Assembly (NCBI RefSeq): GCF_014287705.1
Contig: NZ_JACOOY010000004.1
Span: 1-64,000, forward strand
Length of the DNA stretch: 64,000 nucleotides
DNA from: Dorea_D hominis
Lineage (GTDB): Bacteria; Bacillota; Clostridia; Lachnospirales; Lachnospiraceae
Direction of reading: 5' to 3'
The notes under the pieces are model-generated. The model was not told the origin of the DNA. It worked only from the letters and a program-made list of their open reading frames with translations, and did no database searches. Made by a program: the position numbers and the translations under genes. Shown piece after piece: positions 1 through 7,750 of the stretch (positions are counted from its first letter, which is position 1; each line of letters begins with the position of its first letter).

Positions 1-423
1 CTTATCTAATAACTGCTTAAATCGTGCATCTTCCAAAAGCGGAGACGGATTCTCCAAAAGCTGTGTACATGGTACCATGTATGCATCTGGAATGTTTGTC
101 TTATATACTACATCCTCATACTCTGCCATTCCAGACAAATAATGATTCAGACCACTTGTCTCTTCATTATAATCTACATCGTATCTTTTTCTTACAACGG
201 AATTACGAAGATCTACATCTACGAAGGCTGTCGGGAATCCGGCTTCTGCAAGCATTTTCCATAAGAAGATTGCTACTGTACTCTTTCCTTCATTCGGAAG
301 ACAGCTTGTCATCAGGATCTTCTTTGTATCATTTCCGCAAAACTTAATATTAATACGCAGACGGTTCATTGCTTCCTCTACTGCATATGGAAGTTCCGGA
401 AGATTAATTGCTAATTCTTTCAT
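1..423 (-). CDS. cpsD: CpsD/EpsB-type tyrosine kinase (partial, C-terminus off the left edge)
   Basis: This is the N-terminal 141 residues of a bacterial BY-kinase, the cytoplasmic autokinase that works with a CpsC/Wzz membrane partner to control capsule or exopolysaccharide polymerisation. A P-loop of the Mrp/MinD type is seen at residues 40-49 (SCLPNEGKST), followed by the Walker A' strand FVDVDLR near residues 67-73. The start ATG overlaps the TAA of cpsC by one base (TAATG), which indicates translational coupling. The C-terminal tyrosine cluster expected in this family lies outside the window, so kinase activity cannot be confirmed. Confidence 0.9.
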   Translation of the reverse strand, partial: MKELAINLPELPYAVEEAMNRLRINIKFCGNDTKKILMTSCLPNEGKSTVAIFLWKMLAEAGFPTAFVDVDLRNSVVRKRYDVDYNEETSGLNHYLSGMAEYEDVVYKTNIPDAYMVPCTQLLENPSPLLEDARFKQLLDK

Positions 424-1166
424 TATCTTCTTCCCCTCCTTTTTCTTGTTTTTTTCATATCTGATTCGCTCTCAATAAACAGATCACTATCTGGAATAGA
501 AGTCAATGGAACAAGATCAAAATATTTCTCCATATCCTCGGATGAGTGGATCGTATCATCCATCAGATATCCTGCGATTAGTACACCTGCACAGGCTATC
601 AGTCCTAACAATGCGCCCATGATTGTATACTTGCCATAGCTTGGATTCGCCTTATGATCTGCAACTTTCGCATGCTGTGCAAAGTTGGGTGTCATCGCAC
701 TCATTGTGTCCGGCAGATAATCCATTGCCACTTCCGCCATCGTATCAGCTAACTCTTTTGCTTTCTCCGGATCTGTACTTGTCGCTTTAATCTCCAGGAT
801 TCGTGTATCATCCGGATTAGTTAAAGTATATGCCTTTTTCAGATTCTCTGATGTTGTATTCAGATCCAGTTTTTTGATTACCTTATCTAATACCGGATAG
901 CTGAGCATTAACTGTTCATAGTCGGATGTCAGTGAAGTTCCGAGGTTCAGATCATTTAAATTCACCACGGAGTTTTCAGATGTTGTTACAATGTAAAGTT
1001 TGGCTGTTGATTCATAAGTTGGCTTAATGCCGAAAAATGCAAATGCATTAAATAACACGGCTCCTGCTAAAAAGCAGACCAGTAAATAATGCCATTTTTC
1101 TAAAAGCATCCCTGCCACTTCCAGCAAATCAATTTCCAATTCATCATTTGATTGTTTTTGGTTCAT
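423..1166 (-). CDS. cpsC: Capsule chain-length determinant / kinase activator (Wzz-CpsC family)
   Basis: A 247-aa membrane protein with two transmembrane segments (about residues 28-50 and 175-198) flanking an extracytoplasmic domain, the usual plan of Gram-positive Wzz/CpsC proteins. It is expected to set polymer length and to activate the CpsD kinase encoded next. The C-terminal cytoplasmic tail ends in a basic KKTRKRRGRR stretch. The start at 1166 was chosen because AAGGAG lies just upstream; an ATG nine codons earlier has no such site. It sits between an LCP protein and cpsD, in standard capsule operon order. Confidence 0.9.
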   Translation of the reverse strand: MNQKQSNDELEIDLLEVAGMLLEKWHYLLVCFLAGAVLFNAFAFFGIKPTYESTAKLYIVTTSENSVVNLNDLNLGTSLTSDYEQLMLSYPVLDKVIKKLDLNTTSENLKKAYTLTNPDDTRILEIKATSTDPEKAKELADTMAEVAMDYLPDTMSAMTPNFAQHAKVADHKANPSYGKYTIMGALLGLIACAGVLIAGYLMDDTIHSSEDMEKYFDLVPLTSIPDSDLFIESESDMKKTRKRRGRR

Positions 1167-1220
1167 GTTGCTTCTCCTTATTATCCCTTTCATACCTTTA
1201 TCAACGACAGTACTCTGTCG

Positions 1221-2228
1221 TTATTTTTGTTTCTTATAAAACAGCTCCAGTTCAACCTGTTTTAAGCTGTCCTTATCTGGTGTAAATGTCTGCCATCCGT
1301 CATCGTCAAAACCTTCTTTTCCTTTCACCGTCAGTTTTGTATCAGCTTTGGCAGACGCCATCAATACTGCAAGCTTGGAAAACTGCTGCGCTGTAATATT
1401 CGTCGTCATATAATCCTGCAATGTATTGTAAACTTCCAGTGGAAACTTTTTATTTTCATTGCATTTCTTATAAAATGCCTGTTTAAATGCAACTTCATAT
1501 ACCTGCTGCCGTTTCATACGGTTGTCGTTCAGTCCGTCACCAACGTCTTTACGCTCGCGGACAAATGTTTCTGCATCGGTTCCTTTTAAAGTGACCGTCT
1601 TTCCTTTTATAAGTGTTTTGCTTCCTGGAAATTCGTCTGTAATTTTCACACTTACGCCACCAACCATATCATTCACCGGAACAATCGCTCCCATATTAAC
1701 CATGGCATATCCGTCAATCTTCTGTCCATCAAACAGATTTGATACCGCATCTACTGTATTTTCCGCCCGTTTTTTATGATCCAGACTCATCGCATGTGCC
1801 AGTGACAGTTGAATCTTCGTAGTAGCGAGATATTCTCCCTTATCACTCAGGCTTTTTACATTTGTCATCGTGTTACGGTCAATTGTTAATGTCTTACAAG
1901 TGTCTGTACTCCGATCCTGTACAACCAAAGCAAGTGTATCGCATTGTCCGGTTCCATCATACTCTTTGAGCTTCTTAATCTTGTCTGAAGAATCAATTCC
2001 CGCTATTAAATATGTAGAAATATTTTTCTTCGGAACGTACGTCTCTCCTTTGTAAACAATGGACTCATCTTTTTCCGTATCTGTACTCTGTACACCCACC
2101 GTCCGCGAATCGGCTATTTGGGAAATCCCAGCGATCACTCCTATCATAAAAATAATAAGCACAATCGCAATAATACTTTTCTTTTTCAGTCGTTTTTTTT
2201 CTGCCTGTTCTTCGTATTGCTTCTTCAT
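1221..2228 (-). CDS. LytR-CpsA-Psr (LCP) family cell-wall polymer ligase
   Basis: A 335-aa protein with a short cytoplasmic N-terminus, one transmembrane helix (about residues 19-38) and an extracellular LCP domain. LCP enzymes transfer lipid-linked glycopolymers to peptidoglycan. Visible LCP features are the AGIDSSD strand, TLTIDRNTM with the conserved arginine, and the R.R-D-N-R-RQ block in FVRERKDVGDGLNDNRMKRQ. Its position between cpsB and cpsC suggests that it attaches the capsule made by this operon. The length is normal for the family. Confidence 0.9.
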   Translation of the reverse strand: MKKQYEEQAEKKRLKKKSIIAIVLIIFMIGVIAGISQIADSRTVGVQSTDTEKDESIVYKGETYVPKKNISTYLIAGIDSSDKIKKLKEYDGTGQCDTLALVVQDRSTDTCKTLTIDRNTMTNVKSLSDKGEYLATTKIQLSLAHAMSLDHKKRAENTVDAVSNLFDGQKIDGYAMVNMGAIVPVNDMVGGVSVKITDEFPGSKTLIKGKTVTLKGTDAETFVRERKDVGDGLNDNRMKRQQVYEVAFKQAFYKKCNENKKFPLEVYNTLQDYMTTNITAQQFSKLAVLMASAKADTKLTVKGKEGFDDDGWQTFTPDKDSLKQVELELFYKKQK

Positions 2229-2297
2229 AAGAGCCTTCTTTCATATGTCTGTATGTAATTATCCTTTTGCTTCTTATTTAATGTTATACGTTTTATC

Positions 2298-2420
2298 TTA
2301 ACCCATCAGATTTTTGATCATTGCCTGCCCGCCTGTCGGGTACATGACTTCACATGCCAGAAGTCCAATTAATATAACTCCTAATATCACACTGCATACA
2401 ATCACTTTCTTCTTTGTCAT
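2298..2420 (-). CDS. 40-aa single-pass membrane peptide within the capsule operon
   Basis: A small gene between the phosphatase and the LCP protein. It has an ATG at 2420 with a good ribosome binding site (GAGAGGAG, about 10 nt upstream), a basic start MTKKK, a hydrophobic helix at about residues 6-23, and a short polar tail ending KNLMG before TAA. No family is recognised. The helix contains one cysteine near its end (LLAC), so a minimal lipobox is conceivable but the motif is not typical. Being co-directional and closely spaced inside the operon, it may be an accessory subunit of capsule assembly; this is inference. Confidence 0.6.
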   Translation of the reverse strand: MTKKKVIVCSVILGVILIGLLACEVMYPTGGQAMIKNLMG

Positions 2421-2453
2421 ATCACATATACTCCTCTCTATAATATACTGACT

Positions 2454-3173
2454 TTATTTCAAAATCGCAGACAGTAGCTTTTCCCCCTGTCTGTCAATCT
2501 GTTCCAGTACTTCTTTTCCGGCTTTTTTCTCTAAAATATCACGACCATCTTGCAAATTCGGCACTCTGTGATGTGCGCCATGGCAATCACTTCCCAGAAC
2601 ATGTGCTTTTCCTTCTTTAAATAACTTTACAAGATTTCTGGTGTGCATCCAGCTGTCAAATGCATCTGCATTGATCTGAATGGAAACTGGAAGTTCCAGT
2701 AGTTCTTTTATCCACTTTTTATTACCGGGGATCCACAGGAAGCGATCTAAATGTGCGATTATTATCTGAAACTTTCGCTCCTTTATCAGATACTCTACTT
2801 CCTTTATCTGCTGGCTATTCCATACTTCAAAAGGCATTTCAAGCAACATTAAATTTGTTCCCTGAATGGTCAGTTTTTCAATATCCCGTGCACGGCTGAT
2901 TCCGTCAAAAAAAGCCACCTCGGCACCGAGTATAATCCGGGGTTCTGTCTCTTCCGACGCTTCGACAGTGTCGTGGAACTGAACCCAAGCTTCTTCACGC
3001 CTCTTTAAAAAGTTATCAATTCTGTCTTGTGACGCATAAAAATGGGGTGTCGCCAGCATGAGATCTACTTCTTGTTGTCTGGCCATCTGATGCATATTAT
3101 ACGATGTCTCCAAATTCCTGGCTCCATCATCTATTCCCGGCAGAATGTGGGAATGAAAATCTATCTTACTCAT
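2454..3173 (-). CDS. cpsB: CpsB/YwqE-type protein-tyrosine phosphatase (PHP fold)
   Basis: A 239-aa metal-dependent phosphatase of the PHP superfamily that dephosphorylates the CpsD-type kinase and so modulates polymer production. The metal-binding residues are visible in order: DFHSHILPGIDDG at the N-terminus, the ATPHF histidine, GAEV, IIAHLDRF, and SDCHGAHHR near the C-terminus. Length and motif order match CpsB/YwqE. It is the first gene of the leftward capsule operon; the ribosome binding site is weak (GGTTAGAAG), while a promoter lies about 65 bp upstream. Confidence 0.93.
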   Translation of the reverse strand: MSKIDFHSHILPGIDDGARNLETSYNMHQMARQQEVDLMLATPHFYASQDRIDNFLKRREEAWVQFHDTVEASEETEPRIILGAEVAFFDGISRARDIEKLTIQGTNLMLLEMPFEVWNSQQIKEVEYLIKERKFQIIIAHLDRFLWIPGNKKWIKELLELPVSIQINADAFDSWMHTRNLVKLFKEGKAHVLGSDCHGAHHRVPNLQDGRDILEKKAGKEVLEQIDRQGEKLLSAILK

Positions 3174-3235
3174 AACTTCTAACCAATTTTTATAACTCTA
3201 ACCATTTATATATATAACTCTCTAATAATTCTTAT
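3172..3235 (-). repeat. Three imperfect direct repeats in the capsule operon leader
   Basis: Three imperfect copies of a unit reading ATAACTCTAACCATTTATAT on the + strand begin at 3172, 3192 and 3214, i.e. with 20-22 bp periodicity (about two helical turns). They lie between the proposed promoter and the cpsB start, and the last one covers its weak ribosome binding region. They could be binding sites for a repeat-reading regulator or simply low-complexity AT-rich DNA. Confidence 0.4.
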
Positions 3236-3237
3236 GT

Positions 3238-3266
3238 ATATTATCACAAAGCTTGACAAACTGCAA
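3238..3266 (-). promoter_or_regulatory. Candidate sigma-A promoter of the capsule operon
   Basis: On the minus strand, TTGCAG (3266-3261) is followed after exactly 17 bp by TAATAT (3243-3238). It lies in the gap downstream of the TetR gene and upstream of cpsB, so the capsule genes can be transcribed separately from the regulator. The -35 is only a partial match. Confidence 0.5.
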
Positions 3267-3271
3267 CCTTT

Positions 3272-3949
3272 TTATACCAAATGATATACCCGCAGTGTAT
3301 TCTCCAGATACTGCACTGTGCGATGAACAGCCTGCGCAAGTGTAGGTTTGTTTTTATCAATGCGCATGGTCTCCAGCATTCCTCTGAAAATCAGGATACT
3401 CATCTCATTTAACTCACTGATTTCTTTATCTGTCAGATTATATTCTTTTTCCTGCAATACTTTTGTCAGAAGCATTTGATTTCTTTTATAAAAATCTCCA
3501 TTTGCCATAAATTCTTCGTATTCTTCTATTTCTTCTACTTTTTCCTGTGGAAAAATTTCATAATACCGACGAAATATCTCCGTCATATTTGTCTCCCCAA
3601 GCGGGCTGAAAAATAAGAAGTTATAAATGCGTGGATGACGAAATGCCTGCTCGCAAAAACATCTCCATTCTCCAAGATACCATTCTCTCATACTCTTGCC
3701 TTCTGAATATTTGATCTGCGATGTTTTTACATACTCATTCAGACATTTCACACTTGCAAACATTTCCAGCTCATCCAGGCTGTCAAAATAATTGTATAAA
3801 GTTGCGCTGTTATATTTGGCACGTTCTGCAACTTTTCGGATCGTCAGATTCTCAATCCCGATTTCTTCCATCAATTCTATCGTTGCATTGATAAAATATG
3901 CCATTACGCGCTTTCTCTTCTGTTCTCTCCGAAAATTTCTTGTAATCAT
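3272..3949 (-). CDS. TetR/AcrR family transcriptional regulator
   Basis: A 225-aa protein. Residues about 13-60 form the TetR helix-turn-helix (ATIELMEEIGIENLTIRKVAERAKYNSATLYNYF in outline), and the rest is the variable helical ligand domain, not assignable to a known effector. It lies immediately upstream of the capsule operon on the same strand and is a candidate regulator of it, although nothing in the sequence proves this. A minus-strand TATAAT near 4165 can serve as its promoter. Confidence 0.9.
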   Translation of the reverse strand: MITRNFRREQKRKRVMAYFINATIELMEEIGIENLTIRKVAERAKYNSATLYNYFDSLDELEMFASVKCLNEYVKTSQIKYSEGKSMREWYLGEWRCFCEQAFRHPRIYNFLFFSPLGETNMTEIFRRYYEIFPQEKVEEIEEYEEFMANGDFYKRNQMLLTKVLQEKEYNLTDKEISELNEMSILIFRGMLETMRIDKNKPTLAQAVHRTVQYLENTLRVYHLV

Positions 3950-4094
3950 ATTTTTCCTCTCGATTCTGCTGTAACTTTCTCCAATTCATCACCTATCGTA
4001 CCACATTCCCGTTTACTCTGAAAGTGTCATTTATATTTTCTATTGACTTAATATATGCCAATCTGTTTTGTCTGTTATTATCTTTTTTCATCAC

Positions 4095-4142
4095 AGAGAC
4101 AGGCAGAAGAAAATGCCTGAACACATTCTCCCGCCTGTCTCT
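4095..4142 (-). other. 10-bp inverted repeat in the TetR leader, without T-tract
   Basis: AGAGACAGGC (4095-4104) pairs with GCCTGTCTCT (4133-4142). Neither side has the T-run of an intrinsic terminator, so it may be an operator or leader structure of the TetR gene rather than the spoIIID terminator. Confidence 0.4.
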
Positions 4143-4164
4143 ACTACCACATTTTCAGACCTTT

Positions 4165-4193
4165 ATTATAGTACTTGATTCACGACATTTAAA
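4165..4193 (-). promoter_or_regulatory. Candidate promoter of the TetR gene
   Basis: On the minus strand a perfect TATAAT (4170-4165) is preceded at 17 bp by TTTAAA (4193-4188). It starts just after the spoIIID stop codon and points at the TetR gene with a leader of about 200 nt. Confidence 0.4.
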
Positions 4194-4198
4194 AGTCA

Positions 4199-4462
4199 TT
4201 ATTTTTCTTCAAGATGCCGGTGCAAATATTTTTCTCTTGTAGCCAGTCCGCCTCTGATATGCCGTTCAGATTTATTTCTGTCCAGGACTTTTCTTGCCTC
4301 CTTTGCAAGCGCCGGGTTGATCGCCAGGAGACGGTCTGTCACATCTTTATGTATCGTGCTCTTGCTCACTCCAAATTGTTTTGCTGTCTGTCGCACCGTT
4401 GCTTCATGTTCAATGATATAATATGCAATCTCTACCGCCCGCTCTTCGATGTAATCTTTCAT
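4199..4462 (-). CDS. spoIIID: Stage III sporulation transcriptional regulator SpoIIID
   Basis: An 87-aa DNA-binding protein that acts in the mother cell during sporulation, tuning the sigma-E regulon and leading to sigma-K. The family signature is clear: YIEERA at the start, the helix-turn-helix TVRQTAKQFGVSKSTIHKDV, then the conserved INPALAKE and RHIRGGLATREKY segments. Length matches other SpoIIID proteins. The ATG directly follows the T-tract of a hairpin whose 3' arm holds the only good ribosome binding sequence (AGGGG, 7 nt upstream), so expression may be influenced by that structure. Confidence 0.96.
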   Translation of the reverse strand: MKDYIEERAVEIAYYIIEHEATVRQTAKQFGVSKSTIHKDVTDRLLAINPALAKEARKVLDRNKSERHIRGGLATREKYLHRHLEEK

Positions 4463-4464
4463 AT

Positions 4465-4512
4465 AAAAACCCCTGCATAGTTTGTTTTTTACAATCTATG
4501 CAGGGGTTTTTT
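4465..4512. terminator. Strong bidirectional terminator-like hairpin abutting the spoIIID start
   Basis: AAAAACCCCTGCATAG (4465-4480) pairs with CTATGCAGGGGTTTTTT (4496-4512), with a 15-nt loop. T-runs follow the hairpin in both directions. On the minus strand it ends the decayed MFS gene, and its GGGG arm is also the spoIIID ribosome binding site. Confidence 0.85.
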
Positions 4513-4822
4513 AATGTATGTCTGATTCGATTTTCCTACTCCCATATCTTCCGGCTGCAATGTTGCCTGTGCGCTTGGTGTAATGGATACAGATCGGTAA
4601 CTTTCTGCAATACCGGTAATTGTCAATGCTACAAAGTAAATGATGATAGATGTGCCCATAACTTTCATTGCTCCGATCGGTGCATACACATTCATAGCTG
4701 TTTGATAAAAATAACAGATAAACCCAATAATCAGAAGCACTGTATACTGAGTATTTTTAAATAATTTCAAAGGAATTAATGGCTCATTGGCCTTTTCTTC
4801 CTTTTTTGCTGTCGTTCTATAT
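4489..4822 (-). pseudogene. Remnant of a multidrug-type MFS transporter (internal deletion)
   Basis: Right after the amidohydrolase stop, an open frame reads through a typical cytoplasmic loop (YRTTAKKEEKANEPLIPLKLFKN), one or two helices (QYTVLLIIGFICYFYQT), then jumps to sequence typical of a late MFS segment (SVSITPSAQATLQPEDMGVG) and runs out of frame into the terminator. Helices before the central loop and between the two blocks are missing, so it cannot encode a working transporter. It was probably the transport partner of the adjacent amidohydrolase. Only TTG is available as a start. Confidence 0.75.
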
Positions 4823-5998
4823 TTAATTGTTATTTTTTAACCACTGTGTTGCACAATGTGCGAGGCATCCTGAACCGATCGGACACACGTCTTCGTTGAA
4901 CTGCACTTTCGGATTGTGTGCACCATACTGTCCTCTCTCATCTGTATATCCTGCTGACAGATAGATAAATGTAGATGGAATCTTCTCCGCAATTGTTGCA
5001 AAATCTTCCGATGCGCTTGCTGAAATTCCCGGATATGGAGTTAAACCAGGAATATTCATTTCTTTCATATATCCTACAATCTCATCGGTCAGTTTCGGAT
5101 CACAGATCAGAGGTGGCACTTCTGAAAGCATGGTAATCTCTGCCGTTCCGCCGTAACTTTCTGCTGTCTTTACTGCTGCTTCTTTCATTCTTCGTACCAT
5201 AAGTTCTCTCGCCTGCTTATCATTGCTGCGGATTGTTCCTTCGATTACTGCCGTATCCGGGATGATATTTGCAGCTGTTCCGCCTTCAAATTTACCGACT
5301 GTCATAACACATGCTTTTGTCGGATCGACCTCTCTTGCCATGATTGCTTCCAGAGCTGTGTAAATGTGAACTCCAATATTGATCGGATCAATGGCATTCT
5401 GTGGATATGCACCGTGCGAACCTTTTCCTTTAATATCAATCCTGAATCCGTCCACGGAATACATCATTGTTCCGTTATCGTTATACATAAAAATTCCTAC
5501 CGGCATCTGTCCTGCTGCCACATGATAGGCAAGTGCGGCATCAACTTTTGGATTCTCTAGTATTCCGTTCTCAATCATATCTTTGCTTCCTTCAAAAGTC
5601 TCTTCTGCCGGCTGGAACATAAACTTAATTGTTCCCTGTAATTCAGATTCATTTTCCTTCAGCATCTTTGCCGCTGTTAAAAGCATTGCTGCATGGAAAT
5701 CGTGTCCGCACGCATGTGCTTCCTGACCGGACGGACATGCAAACGGTTCCCCACTCTCTTCCGGCATCGGAAGTGCATCCATATCTGCCCGAAGCATCAG
5801 AACCTTTCCACCCTTTCCCAGTGTTGCCGTCACACCATGACCACATTCTTTTGGCTCTAAGCCATATTCTTTTAATTTTCCCATAACAAATGCCTGCGCT
5901 TTTGGCATATTTAAGCCAACTTCTGCATTCGTATGAAGATAGCGGCGGTTAGCAACGGTCTCTTCGCTCAGTTCCTTCGCTCTCTCATAATAGTTCAT
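4823..5998 (-). CDS. M20-family amidohydrolase (N-acyl-amino-acid / hippurate hydrolase type)
   Basis: A 391-aa metallo-aminoacylase that hydrolyses N-acyl amino acids or related amides in the cytoplasm; the exact substrate cannot be read from sequence. Key family motifs are present: RRYLHTNAEVG, ADMDALP (about 71-77), HACGHDFH (about 96-102, metal ligands), QPAEE (catalytic glutamate near 132), and KGSHGAYP at the dimerisation domain. A perfect AAGGAGGAG site precedes the ATG. It is divergent from a regulator across an iteron array and is followed by the MFS remnant, suggesting a former uptake-and-hydrolysis operon. Confidence 0.92.
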   Translation of the reverse strand: MNYYERAKELSEETVANRRYLHTNAEVGLNMPKAQAFVMGKLKEYGLEPKECGHGVTATLGKGGKVLMLRADMDALPMPEESGEPFACPSGQEAHACGHDFHAAMLLTAAKMLKENESELQGTIKFMFQPAEETFEGSKDMIENGILENPKVDAALAYHVAAGQMPVGIFMYNDNGTMMYSVDGFRIDIKGKGSHGAYPQNAIDPINIGVHIYTALEAIMAREVDPTKACVMTVGKFEGGTAANIIPDTAVIEGTIRSNDKQARELMVRRMKEAAVKTAESYGGTAEITMLSEVPPLICDPKLTDEIVGYMKEMNIPGLTPYPGISASASEDFATIAEKIPSTFIYLSAGYTDERGQYGAHNPKVQFNEDVCPIGSGCLAHCATQWLKNNN

Positions 5999-6059
5999 AT
6001 CGTCTCCTCCTTCTTAATAGCATCTTTCTTTCATACTTTACTCTAATTTTTAAATTGTA

Positions 6060-6125
6060 GAATATATTTAGAATATTTCCGGAATATTTGCGGAATACTT
6101 ATGGAATATTTATGGAATAATCATA
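6060..6125. repeat. Six tandem 11-bp iterons in the divergent promoter region
   Basis: Six head-to-tail copies of an 11-bp unit close to GAATATTTATG start at 6060, 6071, 6082, 6093, 6104 and 6115 with exact 11-bp spacing, one per helical turn. They occupy the intergenic region between the amidohydrolase and the divergent regulator and lie just upstream of the regulator's -10 box. They look like a cooperative binding array, most likely for the adjacent regulator. Confidence 0.8.
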
Positions 6126-6175
6126 GCCGTATTCAATATATCAGTCAACACTTTTCTATAGCTCCTTTTGATTTT

Positions 6176-6184
6176 TGCTATAAT
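6176..6184 (+). promoter_or_regulatory. Extended -10 promoter of the divergent regulator
   Basis: TGCTATAAT (6176-6184) is a perfect extended -10 element with no clear -35. It lies about 50 bp downstream of the iteron array and 66 bp upstream of the regulator's ATG. Confidence 0.6.
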
Positions 6185-6250
6185 TTACAATTTTTCGCCT
6201 TGAATTATGTGCATTTTTTCAGTAAAATATACAAAGGAAAGGAGAATTTC

Positions 6251-7579
6251 ATGAAAACAAAGATTGTAATTATAACGAGTACATATCTTCATCCTTTTGT
6301 TGAAAAAGCTTTTGAAGAATTTAAAGAAGAATGTGATGTCACAATCGCAGATTATACAAATTTTGAACACATCGCAGATATCTATAAAAAATACGAAACC
6401 ATTGCTGACGGTTTTATGGTCAGTGGTACAACAGCCCTGTCTGCAATCGAACATCATGTAGGAGAATTTAAAAAGCCAGTTGTATCTTTTCACGCAGATA
6501 TGATTTCCTTTTACCACGCTCTTGTAAAATTTTTTCTTGAGCGACGTGATTTGGATCCAAAGCGCTGTATTTTTGACTTTATGCTTCCGATTATTCAATC
6601 ACCGGGCAATTATGAACATGCTTCTGTTGATTATCTCATCCATGAACTGGATTTAAATAATCTGGCACTTACGATGGATCAATGGGCAAATAAAAGTACA
6701 ACCGGCGATTTTTCCATGATTGAAATGAATATTGCATTGAAAATTATCGATCTTTGGAAACAGGATAAAATCGATATGGTATTCTGCTCTTACAGCAGTA
6801 CAATCCCCTTATTAGAAGAACACGGAGTTCCTTATTATTTTCTTTATCCTGTAAAAGACCAGTTAGAATCCCAGATCAAGGAATTATTGTCCCAGATCCG
6901 GCTGGAAAAATACCGCGAGAATCTGCCTGCAGCAATCGCAATTGCTGCGCATGAACCGTCTGTTTCTGATAAAACTGACCAAATACTGGAAGACGCTATT
7001 CAGAATATCAAGAAAGAGTTTCTGATCGACGCCATTTTGCAGAAAGAATCCAACGTTTACTACATTTATACCACTCACCGTGTAGTTGCCATGATTACCA
7101 AAAACTTCGAGGTTGGACATATTATCGCAATGTTGAAAAAAAATTACGACATCTCTGCCGCAGTTGGTTATGGAATCGGGAAAAATATTACAGATGCGAA
7201 AAAGCATGCGGAAAATGCCCTGCGGGAATCCTGGAATACAGATGGAAGTTTTGTGATGAACGAGACCAATCAGCTCATCGGACCGCTCGGTTCTTCACAG
7301 CTTCCGAGTTTTCCGCAAAATCTTCCGGATAACATCTTTAAAATTGCAGAGAATTGCAAACTCTCTACCTTAACGATCCAGAAACTGACCTCCATCATCA
7401 AAATGACCGGTTCATACGAACTTACAACAAATGAGCTGGCAGACCATATGGGCGTTACTGTCCGGAATGCAAACCGCATTCTCCGCAATCTGGAAAATGG
7501 CGGTGCCGCTACTATTGCCCACACAAGGTCAACTACTTCTAAGGGGCGTCCGGTTAAAGTTTACCGGTTAAAATTATAG
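6251..7579 (+). CDS. Transcriptional regulator with N-terminal sensory region, GGDEF-like segment and C-terminal winged helix
   Basis: A 442-aa regulator. The start at 6251 follows AAAGGAG at good spacing; longer frames to 6101 would run into the iteron array and have no such site. The N-terminal ~200 residues resemble PrpR-N-type sensory regions (KIVIITSTYLHPF...). A central block around AAVGYGIGKNITDAKKHAENAL resembles the degenerate GGDEF-like modules of CdaR/PucR-type regulators. The last ~65 residues form a helix-turn-helix (LTTNELADHMGVTVRNANRI) and wing. Its place opposite the amidohydrolase suggests control of that gene and of itself. The ligand is unknown. Confidence 0.75.
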   Translation: MKTKIVIITSTYLHPFVEKAFEEFKEECDVTIADYTNFEHIADIYKKYETIADGFMVSGTTALSAIEHHVGEFKKPVVSFHADMISFYHALVKFFLERRDLDPKRCIFDFMLPIIQSPGNYEHASVDYLIHELDLNNLALTMDQWANKSTTGDFSMIEMNIALKIIDLWKQDKIDMVFCSYSSTIPLLEEHGVPYYFLYPVKDQLESQIKELLSQIRLEKYRENLPAAIAIAAHEPSVSDKTDQILEDAIQNIKKEFLIDAILQKESNVYYIYTTHRVVAMITKNFEVGHIIAMLKKNYDISAAVGYGIGKNITDAKKHAENALRESWNTDGSFVMNETNQLIGPLGSSQLPSFPQNLPDNIFKIAENCKLSTLTIQKLTSIIKMTGSYELTTNELADHMGVTVRNANRILRNLENGGAATIAHTRSTTSKGRPVKVYRLKL

Positions 7580-7653
7580 TATTTAAGAGATCAGTAAATC
7601 ACTCATCCCGCCGGAGGCTTTTACATAATAAGAAATGCAATTTTCTATCATAT

Positions 7654-7706
7654 AAAAATAGCGTCACAGAAACGATTTAAAAATCATTCCTGTGACGCTG
7701 TTTTTA
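7654..7706. terminator. Bidirectional terminator between convergent genes
   Basis: AGCGTCACAG (7660-7669) pairs with CTGTGACGCT (7690-7699), flanked by A-rich and T-rich arms, so it can stop both the rightward regulator and the leftward lipoprotein transcript. Confidence 0.85.
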
Positions 7707-7750
7707 TTATTGAAATTAAATCTCATATTTTGCTCTATGCAGCTGTCCGA

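Noticed and set aside
24..347. Open frame of 107 codons on the + strand
   Set aside because: It is antisense to the capsule kinase gene, has no ribosome binding site and a low-complexity Leu/Ser/His composition.
6060..6125. CRISPR-like array
   Set aside because: The units are 11 bp, contiguous and without spacers; there are no cas genes.
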